A DNA stretch of 64,000 nt from Owenia fusiformis. Its lineage: Eukaryota > Annelida > Polychaeta > Sabellida > Oweniidae. Where the stretch lies: assembly GCA_903813345.2 (NCBI GenBank), contig CAIIXF020000006.1, positions 17,800,348-17,864,347 of the forward strand. Reading direction: 5' to 3'. A model generated the notes under the pieces. That model saw nothing but the letters and a program-made list of their open reading frames with translations. It was not told the origin of the DNA and made no database searches. Of this stretch, positions 55,196 through 64,000 are shown one piece after another. Made by a program: the position numbers and the translations under genes. Numbering within the stretch: position 1 is the first letter of the stretch; each line of letters opens with the position of its first letter.

Positions 55196-55402
55196 AATAG
55201 TTACCATGAAGATATTGAACATTAAAATGATTACAATGGTGCTGATCACTAGGACATCCTTAAAGTATTAGTGAAATTATGCAGAAACTATGAGAACACT
55301 GCTAAGAAAAAATGGATATTGAAATAATAGACTCTATGCAAATGATCACAAAATAAGAACTCAATTTTAAATGTTCAAGTACATCATTTATTTTGTATGA
55401 AA

Positions 55403-55408
55403 AATAAA
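55403..55408 (+). terminator. Polyadenylation signal AATAAA of the FAM187-like gene
   Basis: First canonical AATAAA after the stop codon, giving a 3' UTR of roughly 230 nt. Inferred from position only. Confidence 0.5.
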
Positions 55409-55679
55409 TACATTCCATTCAACATATTATATTTTCTAGTTTTGCGCTACTTATGACACCTGGTCCCGTTTGAATTATTTCACCAAGAAAACCCGATTTA
55501 TACTGGGGCCCATTTCTAGATAGTCTATTTATATGCATTATAGACATGATTGTTCTTTATAATAGCTAAAATGTTGCTCTTTGCGTTCAATTTTTTGTCC
55601 TTGGCAACATGATCTATAATGAATTTTAATTTTTTTATTGCAAATCAAGGTAGTTTCTTTAGAAAAAGGCCCCAGAATA

Positions 55680-56130
55680 ATAACTGGGATCATATTTGAA
55701 ACAGGTCCAAGAGTGACTAGTCATATTTGAAACAGGCCCCAAAATAATTACTAGTAGTCATAATTTTAAACACGCCCCAGAATAATGATAATAAGTCATA
55801 TTTGAAACAGGCCCCAGTTTATTTCAGTCATATTTGAATGATAATAAGAAATATTTGAAACAGGCCCCAATTTATTTCAGTCATATTTGAATGATAATAA
55901 GTAATATTTGAAACAGGCCCCAGTTTATTTCAGTCATATTTGAATGATAATAAGAAATATTTGAAACAGGCCCCACTTTATTTCAGTCATATTTGAAATT
56001 GGCCCCAGTTTATTTCGGTCAAATTTGAAACAGGCCCCAGTTTATTTCAGTCATATTTGAAATGGGCCCCAGTTTATTTCGGTCATATTTGAAACAGGCC
56101 CTAGTTTATTTCAGTCATATTTGAAATGGG
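55680..56130 (+). repeat. Minisatellite downstream of the FAM187-like gene
   Basis: About ten copies of TTTGAAACAGGCCCCAG with TTATTTCAGTCATA, period near 30 bp with higher-order variants including ATGATAATAAG. No coding signal. Confidence 0.8.
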
Positions 56131-56593
56131 CCAATTGTAAGGTATGAAGTAATAACAAACATATCACATTGAACTTTTTTGAGTGGATAGTGTGTTTCAT
56201 CAGTGGTTTGTCATTTTTTATACAAGCTATGCAAGTTGATAAAGGACTCGTACAGGCTAGCAGGCATAGTTACATATTATATATATATCGCATATCATAT
56301 GTATCAAAGAACTGTAGTTATTTGAAGATATTTCATACAGTGTTATGTGCATTATATATTCAACATGTTTGAAATTACAATTGAAACATGCCCATTAAGC
56401 CATTGACTTCCCCTTTGCACACACTTGAAAATGAGAAAAAACCATACATAAAAAATTCACTGGAAAATTGAAAATGGGTCATTTCTCTATAAATCACATT
56501 CATTATATAATTTCTTTGTACAGAATTTATGATCATTAATCATATCAAACAAGGTCATGAAAATATGTAGCTAGTTCCAAGATTAACCATATA

Positions 56594-57192
56594 TACAGGG
56601 TGTCCTGTCCCCCCTGCTACAGCTAAAACCTTAACAGACGGTACCTAGTGTGATATACCATTGGAAAGATCATCCAAAGTTATGTTAACTCACCAACTCT
56701 CAAGTATTTTTGATGAAATTTACCTATATTTTTATGATGTCTTTTATAGTTAACTTGCCCTCCTTTTTTGCGTCAAAATGACAAGGATATGACCTCAGAA
56801 ATACATCAAAAAGTTAATCTTTTTCGCATTCCACTTGTTACAAAAAGGTTTTCACCACTTTCCTTGCACCTCTATTTTCTACACATCTTACCCTATCCAG
56901 AAATTGGTTAGATTCATCGCCATAAACATATTTAGTCATCTTTTGGTCCCTTGACCTTTCTTATACCCGATTCTTAAAATCCTGCCAAATATGCCAAATT
57001 GCCATGTTTCTAGGCATATGGTCACCTCAATTGATACCATGTAAAAATTTGTGAGATTGATTGACATGTGTCAGATATATGCCAATCAACGTAACTTTGG
57101 AAGACCTTTCTAATTGTATATCACACTTGGTACCAAATATCTTGATTTTGGCTGTAGAGGGGGGGGGGACAGGACTTATTTGACACCCTGTA
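56594..57192 (+). mobile_element. Tc1/mariner-like MITE X
   Basis: TACAGGGTGTC and GACACCCTGTA ends with TA on both sides. Inverted arms extend over 100 bp (AGTGTGATATACCATTGGAA against its inverse, diverged). It lies 27 bp past the NUP50 stop, so it probably forms part of the NUP50 3' UTR or terminator region. Confidence 0.7.
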
Positions 57193-57219
57193 TACAATGA
57201 GTGTCCTTTAATGTGAACT

Positions 57220-57422
57220 TCATCCTTTCATTTCATTTATTTTCTCACACATTTCATCGGCATCTTCCCCAGTCTTGACACGGATTAGCATTGGTACAAC
57301 AGAAGTATCATCAGCCTTGGGATCCAAAGGGGGGTTGGGAACACACATTAAAGTGACATTGTTCTTTCCCTGTCGTTTAACTGGCATAGCACTGTTCAGT
57401 AGTATGTTTAGTAGAATGTTAC
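57220..57422 (-). CDS. NUP50: NUP50 terminal exon, Ran-binding domain part 2
   Basis: Acceptor GTGATTACAG ending at 57423. Encodes GNILLNILLNSAMPVKRQ, GKNNVTLMCVPNPPLD and MLIRVKTGEDADEMCEK, with stop TGA at 57222-57220. ATTAAA, a variant polyadenylation signal on the minus strand, occurs about 10 nt after the stop. Confidence 0.93.
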
Positions 57423-59146
57423 CTGTAATCACAAAACGTAACATAAGATTTCATAATGCAAAAACAAAGTCCTATTAGATATAGGTATCAAGTTTTATAT
57501 TTTTAGAACAGGTTCAAATAAAATATCTGTAATATAAAAGGCCTATGAAAGATCAAGTGGACTGTAGATTCGTAGTCCTGGGATCTAGTAAATACTTTGG
57601 TTTGATGCAAATAAGCTGACCTTTTTACCTCGGATATCCTGAAATATGTTGGTATCAGACATGTCAAATGCAGCCATAAACATCCATACAACATAACATT
57701 TAATTCTCAACAAGTTTTCAAAAAATGATGTGTAGCATTATCCTTCTAATATCTGCCCCCTCTAGTATATACCCCCTATCTTCTTTCTACCCCCCAATTT
57801 GTACCTTGAAAGGAGAGAGAGAACAGCTTGATGACTCCTTACCTAAGTTAGTATCTGCCCTGATTATCAACTGTGTCTTGCCATCAACAGGCTTCAAGAA
57901 CATGTTCCCAACACCCTTCTCAGTCCATTTCCCCTCCTTCTGATAGAACAGCTTGCACCTAAAACACAGAAATTACACGTAAAGAATCACCATGAGCTCA
58001 GTGGCTTGTAAACTTGCCTCTGAATAGAATCATCTTACAGTTTTGTATTCAACCAATCTGAGTGCAACACAAATCAAATTTACAAAAATGGCCTGAGCTG
58101 CTCCGATTCCGTTAAACTCACCAAATTCAGATAGTTTTCATTTGAACTGGCTAATACTACTACTGTGATTCAAGTCGAGTTCATATTTTAAGGATATCTA
58201 AGAGAGAGAGAACTACAGATCCTTTAATGTTAAGAGTGGGAGTCTGATAAAAGCTCTTGAAAAAGATTTGGTAACAACCAAAATAAATATAGTATAGGAT
58301 TTATGAAGTTGTCTATCTTGAACAAAAGTCAGGGCTAACGTCTCAATTATACAATTCTTGGTTGTTATATACTGCTTTACCTTTTAGTGTATACAGCCCC
58401 ATCTTCCTTTATCTCCTTAACTTCTGCTTTAGGAGGCACATATTCCTCATCATCTCCTGTAACAATCACAATGCCAGGCATAAATTACAAGTAAAGCTGG
58501 ATGCATTAAAATTAAAAAATGTTTTAAAAAGATAGAACTGGCTAAGCAATACAAATTATCTTACTTTTTCAAATCATATTATGCAGAACATCTAAATCTG
58601 GCTAGAGTCAATTCAAAATGTCCTTTGACTCTGATAAGAGAATTGTCCATTTTTAATGTGGGCAAAGTGTATCATAAGATAGCTATTATATGAGACAAGA
58701 GAGAGGGTGGTGATGTCCTGTTTAATAATGCAGCCTTATATAAAGAAGGGCACCCTAATTTATAAATGACATACCCGTGGCTCCCTCTTGTGACTGCGCC
58801 TGTGAACTCCCAGTCTCGTTGCCACCGCCTGGAGGTTTACTGGCAAAACTGAATGGCTTCAACCCAGCACCAAATACTGATCCTCCCGTTGCAGCATTTC
58901 CAAATGTAAATCCAGTAGACAGCTTACCCTCAGAGCCGAGAGACTTTCCATTTTGTGACTTGTCAGTGGATGATGGAGGTTGGCCAAATGTGAAACTACT
59001 AGAGGGTTTGGCAGGCTCTGTGCTTGCTTTATTCTCTTTGGGTTCATTGGATGTGAGTGCGGGGCTGGGCTTAGTAGAATCTTGTGAAGTTGATTTCATC
59101 ATTGTTGCACCAAACTTAAATCCACCAGAAGAAGATACATCGGGAG
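57220..59146 (-). CDS. NUP50: NUP50, last four exons (5' part beyond the window)
   Basis: On the minus strand, exons 59146-58775, 58456-58381, 57958-57843 and 57422-57220 join in frame and end at TGA 57222-57220. The first carries FG repeats (SGGFKFGA, SSFTFGQ, TGFTFGN, GSVFGAG). The second has DDEEYVPPKAEVKEIKEDGA, and the last two form a Ran-binding domain with CKLFYQKEGKWTEKGVGN, LIIRADTNLGNILLN, MCVPNPPLDPKADD and MLIRVKTGEDADEM. This is the C-terminal half of the nuclear-basket nucleoporin NUP50, which binds importin-alpha and RanGTP during cargo release. The first exon here opens inside a codon after TTTTCCAG, so further 5' exons must lie past 59146; none were recognised up to 64000. 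The stop codon is 27 bp from MITE X. Confidence 0.92.
57843..57958 (-). CDS. NUP50: NUP50 exon, Ran-binding domain part 1
   Basis: Acceptor TGTTTTAG ending at 57959, donor CTTAG|GTAAGG at 57842. Encodes RCKLFYQKEGKWTEKG, VGNMFLKPVDGKTQLIIRA and DTNL; the RADTNLGNILLN motif continues in the last exon. Confidence 0.92.
58381..58456 (-). CDS. NUP50: NUP50 exon leading into the Ran-binding domain
   Basis: Acceptor TTGTTACAG ending at 58457, donor AAAAG|GTAAAG at 58380. Encodes the acidic DDEEYVPPKAEV followed by KEIKEDGAVYTK, the standard first strand of a RanBP1-type domain. Confidence 0.9.
58775..59146 (-). CDS. NUP50: NUP50 exon with FG repeats
   Basis: Acceptor TTTTCCAG at 59154-59147, donor CACGG|GTATGT at 58774. 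Ser/Thr/Lys-rich disordered segment with five Phe-Gly motifs and the PSFSFASK-like stretch typical of NUP50. It starts after the first base of a codon and ends one base into a Gly codon. Confidence 0.9.
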
Positions 59147-59934
59147 CTGGAAAATACATTCTAACTTTACATGCCTGGGGGCCAACAGTAGCAATTCAGC
59201 TTGAAATTACAGTCCAGGGAGTATAGTCATGCTTATAGTTCAGTGATTACAGTTTGGTATTGCACTTCACAGCTAGAAAGATAAAAACGATTACAGACCA
59301 TGGATTGAAAATCAAGGGATTATATCACTTCCCTGGGATAAAATTTCAGGGATTAGATTAAAGTCCAAGATACTGGCTTCACTGGCAGATCCAGAAACTA
59401 ACAAGGAGGGAAGCCCAAACTTCTAGTCAGCAAAAATTCTTCTGCGCTGGTGTAGAATTTCTTTTGGCCTTTAAAACAAAATATTGGGCCAAAATTTTGA
59501 AAATTTAAGGCCCATTTTTTGATCATTTTGCATTAAAAAGGCCTAAAAAGGCCAAATTATGCCAAAAGCCCAAAAAGGCCAATATTTTGAGGCCCTACAA
59601 AACTTTTGAACAAAATATTTTTTGGGCCCTAAAGTTTTTTCCTGGGCCCCATGGGCCCCCACCTGGATCCGCCAGTGGGCTTAGATTACTGTCCTGGGAT
59701 AACACTTTAGGGAGTACATTACAGAACTGGTACTACAATCCAGGGATAAGATAGATTACAATACAGTACATGGTTATAAGTTAACCAGAGCTTAGATTAT
59801 TGTCAAATAACATTTCAGGGATTAGGTTACTGCCCTTGGATAATAGTCTATAAGTCCAGGGGTCCAGATATACTGTCCAGGGATAGCAGTTTAGGGATTA
59901 AATTATAGTGCTAGAATTCATAAAGGTGCAGGAA
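59147..59934 (-). other. NUP50 intron or upstream region with CCAGGGATTA-like words
   Basis: Many loose copies of CAGGGATTA, CTGGGATAA and GATTACAGTCC occur here, apparently an old degenerate tandem. R2 sits in the middle. No NUP50 exon found. Confidence 0.5.
59380..59677 (+). mobile_element. hAT-like MITE R2
   Basis: CACTGGCAGATCCAG and CTGGATCCGCCAGTG ends, GGCTT duplicated (59375-59379, 59678-59682). Interior rich in AAAGGCC words; homologous to R1. Confidence 0.7.
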
Positions 59935-60440
59935 TGGCTATATCGTTGTATAGCGATATATATCGTCTCTCGGACGATATATTCGTGAAACTATCTCTTC
60001 CCATCCTCAAATCGAAATATATCCGATATATATCTCTGGGGTAGGATGTATATCGAATATATCGTGTATATTGTGTATATCGTCATCCATAAATACTGTA
60101 TAAGAACTTTTTAACAAACTTCTGTATTGAAGATATATATCTGATATATATCTTGAAGACAGGATATATATCGATTATAGCGTATATATCGTGTGTGTAT
60201 CGCTCTTTATCTTGGAAAGAGGATATATATCGAATATATCGTGTATATCGTGCTTGAAAAATAGGGTATTCGATATATATCCTGTCTTCAAGATATATAT
60301 CGGATATATATTCCCAGTTTACAATTTTGTTAAATCAGTTCTTATATTTTTCAAACATGATATACATGATATATTCGATATATATCCTCTTTTCAAGATA
60401 TTCAGGATTAGAGGGATGATATCAGGGATGATATTGATAT
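59935..60440 (+). repeat. AT-rich array, left outlier
   Basis: Diverged units with GATATATATCGAATATATCG and GTGTATATCG; one unit near 60300-60350 is inverted (AAATCAGTTCTTAT). Confidence 0.7.
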
Positions 60441-61339
60441 CATCCCACGTATATTAAAAAAATTTATATGTTTTCCAAAAAAATTCATTTTCACAAATTT
60501 TCATATTTTCAAAATTTTTCATTTTTTCCCAAAAAATCGTGTATATCTTCGTTAAGTATCTTGATATCAAGACAAATATCAAGTAGGTATCTTTTTTCAC
60601 AAATTAAATTTATTTCCAAAAATTTATTTTTTCCCAAAAATGAGTTTTTTTTTTAATTTCATTTTTTTTGATTAAAATTATCTTCACATTTTAATTTCTT
60701 TAAGTATTATGTTTTTCTTGCCCTTATACTTAATTTCTTAATGTACTTGGGAGTAGGATATACACTCTCCTCCATAAGTTTTGCAACCCTAACCCCCTCA
60801 AATACAATTTTGGCCACCTAACTTGTATTTTTTGCAAGAACTCAGATGGATAAATATTCTGTCATATGACTTGCGGCAAACCTACCATTTCCCATTGGTT
60901 TACATGGAAATGTCGATTTTCCAAAATTCATCAGATTTATCATCAATTTTCAACCTATTGCAATTGAGGAAAAGAATTGGGAACATTTGGAGGCATTGGA
61001 AATGAATTAAATTATATTCCCATCAATATTATAAGTATTTTCCTCACAGGTAATGAAAATAGAAATTCAAACATAAGGAGGCTTTAACACGTAGTTCAAT
61101 GAGGGAGCTAAGATTGCCAAACTTATGGAGGGGAGTGTATGTAACGTAAATATTTCTAAGATTCAATCCTTTTTTTCTCATTCAACAGAAGATTTTGGGT
61201 AGATGTTGCTCTTGACCATGGTATAAGGTTGTTATTCACCTGTCGGGATGATATGGGTAATATCCCTCGGATGATATCGATATTTCCCTCGGATGATATC
61301 GATATCATCCTTGTGATATTCCCCATATCAAATCCCTCC
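60441..61339. other. Spacer between AT-rich arrays
   Basis: T-rich runs at 60470-60700 (CAAAAATTTATTTTTTCCC-type) and a palindromic GATGATATCGATATCATCC stretch at 61245-61335. CACTCTCCTCCATAAGTTTTG (60764-60784) and CAAACTTATGGAGGGGAGTG (61119-61138) are inverted and bound a roughly 375-bp unit, a possible MITE. Confidence 0.5.
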
Positions 61340-62367
61340 TGGTAAATAACTACTTTATATCTTGGAAAGAGGATAGATATTGAATATATCGTGTATATCG
61401 TCATAGATCATATGTCAGAACTAATTCAACAAACTCTATATTGGGGATATATATCCGATATATATCTCGAGTGCATGATATATATCGAATATAGCGTATA
61501 TATTGTGTGTATATCGCTCTATATATTGGAAAGAGGATATATATCAAGTATATCGTGTATATCGTCATGGATAAATGTCAGAACTGATTTAACAAACTCT
61601 GTATTGGGGATATATAACTGATATGTATCACAAGCACATGATATATATTATCAAATATAGCGTATGTATCGTTAGTATATCGCTCTATAGGATATATATC
61701 GAATATATCGTATATATCGTGTGTATATCGGTCAATATCTTGAAAAGAGGATATGTATCGAATATATCGAGTATATCATCAGTTTATCGCTCTACGAGTA
61801 TATTCTGAAAAGAAGATATATATCGAATATAGCGTATATATCGTGTGTATAATGCTCTAAATCTTGAAAAGAGGATATATATCGAATATATCGTGTGTAT
61901 CTTCATGGATAATTTTAAGAACTGATTCAACAAACCCTGTATTGGGGATATATATCCGATATATATCTTGAAGACAGGATATATATATCGAATATAGCGT
62001 ATATATCGTGTGTATATCATTCTATATCTTGAAAATAGGATATATATCAAATATATCGTGTATATCGTGTATATCGTCATGAATAATTTTAAGAATTGAT
62101 TCAACAAACCCTGTATTGGGGATATATATCCGATATATATCTTGAAGACAGGATATATATCAAATATAGCTTATATATCTTGTGTATATCGCTCTTTATC
62201 TTGAAAAGAGGATATATATCGAATATATCGTGTATATCATCGTGTATAATTTTAAGAACTGACTCAACAAACCCTGTATTGGGGATATATATCCGATATA
62301 TATCTTAAAGACAGGATATATATATATATTGAATATAGCGTATATATCGTGTGTATATCGTTCTTTA
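61340..62367 (+). repeat. Tandem array, period about 165 bp, block 1
   Basis: Units contain TATATCCGATATATATCTTG, GAATATAGCGTATATATCG and the non-palindromic marker GAACTGATTCAACAAACC. Markers at about 61415, 61577, 61918, 62092 and 62255 give spacings of 161-174 bp apart from one diverged gap. Confidence 0.85.
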
Positions 62368-63340
62368 TCCCATACTTGGACGTGTTACAGGTACATAAAG
62401 CCAGTTTGTAAAAACTTATATTTTCATCAGCGGGCAGATATAGAGATTATCCTATATGAGGTTCAGAATATTGGGATTATCCCGAGGCCAATATAATATA
62501 TTTGCCCGAGGGCCGCAGGTCCCGAGGGGAAATATATTATATTGGCCAAGGGATAATCCCAATATCCTGAAACGACTATAGGATAATATGTTTATCCTCG
62601 AATTATTTAAGTGGATGCTCCTTCCATTTTTTAAACCATCAAACAGATCCCGATTGTCTGTGTTTTCTCCATTGTCGTTTACAGTCATTACGCGAACGTT
62701 ACAAATTATGAACAAATATGCGAGCGGCGATTATGACGTAGCGGGCAGATATACTATATCTGCCCGCTCGGAGCGGGACGTAAAGCTATATCTGCCCGCT
62801 GATGAAAATACAAGTTTTTACAAACCGGCTTTATGTACCTGTAACACGTCCAAGTATGGGATAAATAGCTTTACGTCCCGCTCCGAGCGGGCAGATATAG
62901 TATATCTGCCCGCTACGTCATAATCGTCGCTCACATATTTGTTCATAATTTGTAACGTTCGCGTAATGACTGTAAACGACAATGGAGAAAACACAGACAA
63001 TCGGGATCTGGTTGATAGCAAGAAGCATCCACTTAATCAATCAAAAATTCGAGAAAATAAATATGGGAATATTTGAGAGAACAGGAAAATCCACCCACGG
63101 CCAAGAAAACAAAACTGGACATGAATATTCTAAAATATTTCCACGATTGAACAATGTGAACCAGATGACCAAGATTGGTATGGGATAAACATATTATCCT
63201 ATAGTCGGTTCAGGATATTGGGATTATCCCTTGGCCAATATAACATATTTTCCCTCGGGACCTGCGTCCCTCGGGCAAATATATTATATTTGCCTCGGGA
63301 TAATCCCAATATCCTGAACCTCATATAGGATAATCTCTAT
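62368..63340 (+). repeat. Nested palindrome P7-P10 interrupting the array
   Basis: Order a-b-c-a'-c'-b', where primes are inverted copies. a: 62368-62443 with CATACTTGGACGTGTTACAG; a': about 62789-62864. b: 62444-62600 with GATTATCCTATATGAGGTTC; b': 63180-63335. c: about 62590-62785 with GACGTAGCGGGCAGATATA; c': about 62865-63060. GC-rich cores CCCGAGGGCCGCAGGTCCCG and CGCTCGGAGCGGGACG sit inside b and c. Confidence 0.8.
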
Positions 63341-64000
63341 ATATCTTGAAAATAGGATATATCGAATATATCGTGTATATCGTCATGGATAATTTTAAGA
63401 ACTGATTCAAGAAACCCTGTATTGGGGATATATATTCGATATATATCTTGAAGACAGGATATATATATCGAATATAGCGAACATATCGTGTGTATATCGC
63501 TCTTTATCTTGGAAAGGGGATGTATATCGAATATATCGTGTATATCGACATGGATAATTGTAAGAACTGATTCAACAAACTCTATATTGAGGATATATAT
63601 CCGATATATATATCTTGAGCACATGATATATATAGAATATAGAGTATATATCATGTGTGTATCACTCTATATCTTGAAAAGAGGATATATATCCAATATA
63701 TCGTGTATATCGTCATGGACAATTGTAAGAACAGACTCAACAATCTCTATATTGGGGATATATATCCGATATATATCTTAAACACAGGATATACATATCG
63801 AATATAGCGTATATATCGTGTGTATATCGCTCTAAATCTTGGAAAGAGGATATATAACGAATATATTGTCTATATCGTGTATATCATCATGGATAATTGT
63901 AAGAACTGATTCAACAAACCCCTGTATTGGGGATATATATCCAATATTTATCTTAAAGACAGGATATATATAGCAAATATAGCGTATACATCGTGTGTAT
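63341..64000 (+). repeat. Tandem array, period about 165 bp, block 2
   Basis: Same unit as block 1; marker GAACTGATTCAACAAACC-type words at about 63398, 63562, 63727 and 63900. Runs off the window end. Confidence 0.85.

Noticed and set aside
58777-59226. 149-codon plus-strand open frame
   Set aside because: Exact antisense of the NUP50 FG exon, which has protein homology and splice sites.
61340-64000. Regular spacing of repeats suggesting a CRISPR array
   Set aside because: Units are long, AT-rich and self-similar throughout, with no unique spacers; the genome is eukaryotic.
59900-64000. Search for 5' exons of NUP50
   Set aside because: No FG-rich or importin-binding N-terminal motif with splice sites was seen; these exons are presumably beyond 64000.
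1-64000. tRNA, rRNA and snRNA genes
   Set aside because: No recognisable A/B boxes, cloverleaf or conserved rRNA blocks were noticed by eye; a covariance-model scan was not possible.

Overview
This is intron-rich animal nuclear DNA, AT-rich and crowded with transposons. It most resembles a marine invertebrate (mollusc, hemichordate and cephalochordate are all possible); the sequence alone does not fix the phylum. All gene models below are from reading splice sites, reading phase and protein motifs by eye. No database search was run.

Host genes. (1) A plus-strand gene runs from 6137 to 55195. I can follow 14 coding exons with consistent splice phases. They encode a membrane protein of about 597 residues: signal peptide, Ig-like domain, short WGxWGPC thrombospondin-like module, second Ig-like domain, one transmembrane helix and a Ser/Asn-rich tail. 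The order and motifs match the FAM187 family. About 1.8 kb of coding sequence is spread over 49 kb, and most introns are filled with nested transposons. (2) A convergent minus-strand gene at 57220-59146 gives the last four exons of the nucleoporin NUP50 (FG repeats plus C-terminal Ran-binding domain); its 5' exons lie beyond the window. I see no functional link between the two genes.

Mobile DNA. The dominant elements are two related families (called A and B here) that begin with TC, end with CTGG or CTAG, and carry a hairpin exactly 10 nt before that end. These are the hallmarks of non-autonomous Helitrons. Each has a (TCCG)n tract near the 5' end and, in family A, a core of roughly 150-bp tandem monomers rich in palindromic AAAATGGCGGCC motifs. 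A third family (C, TGTCCCCACC termini, roughly 162-bp monomers) has a similar layout. Also present are a non-LTR retrotransposon with a 640-codon reverse-transcriptase ORF (30.4-34.8 kb); MULE-like inverted-repeat elements with 9-bp target duplications; hAT-like elements with 8-, 6- or 5-bp duplications; Tc1/mariner-like MITEs with TA duplications; an LTR-like or TRIM-like element whose two 457-bp direct repeats differ at one visible base; and a GGTCTA-rich inverted-repeat element inserted into one of those repeats.

Layout. 1-4 kb: family C. 4.4-5.9 kb: Helitron A1. 6.1-7.3 kb: exons 1-3. 7.8-13.5 kb: MITE I1, and Helitron A2 with the T/U nest. 13.6-19.3 kb: exons 4-5 around a nested D/Helitron/MULE stack. 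21.0-27.4 kb: hAT-like R1 containing several younger elements. 28-35 kb: exons 7-8 flanking the LINE. 35-45 kb: MULE-like K and L, Helitron A5, D2 and exon 9. 45-49 kb: exons 10-12 and a cluster of palindromes with related GC-rich cores. 49-54 kb: Helitrons A6 and B3 and element C. 54.4-55.2 kb: exons 13-14. 57-59 kb: NUP50. 59.9-64 kb: an AT-rich tandem array of about 165 bp period, interrupted by a 970-bp nested palindrome.
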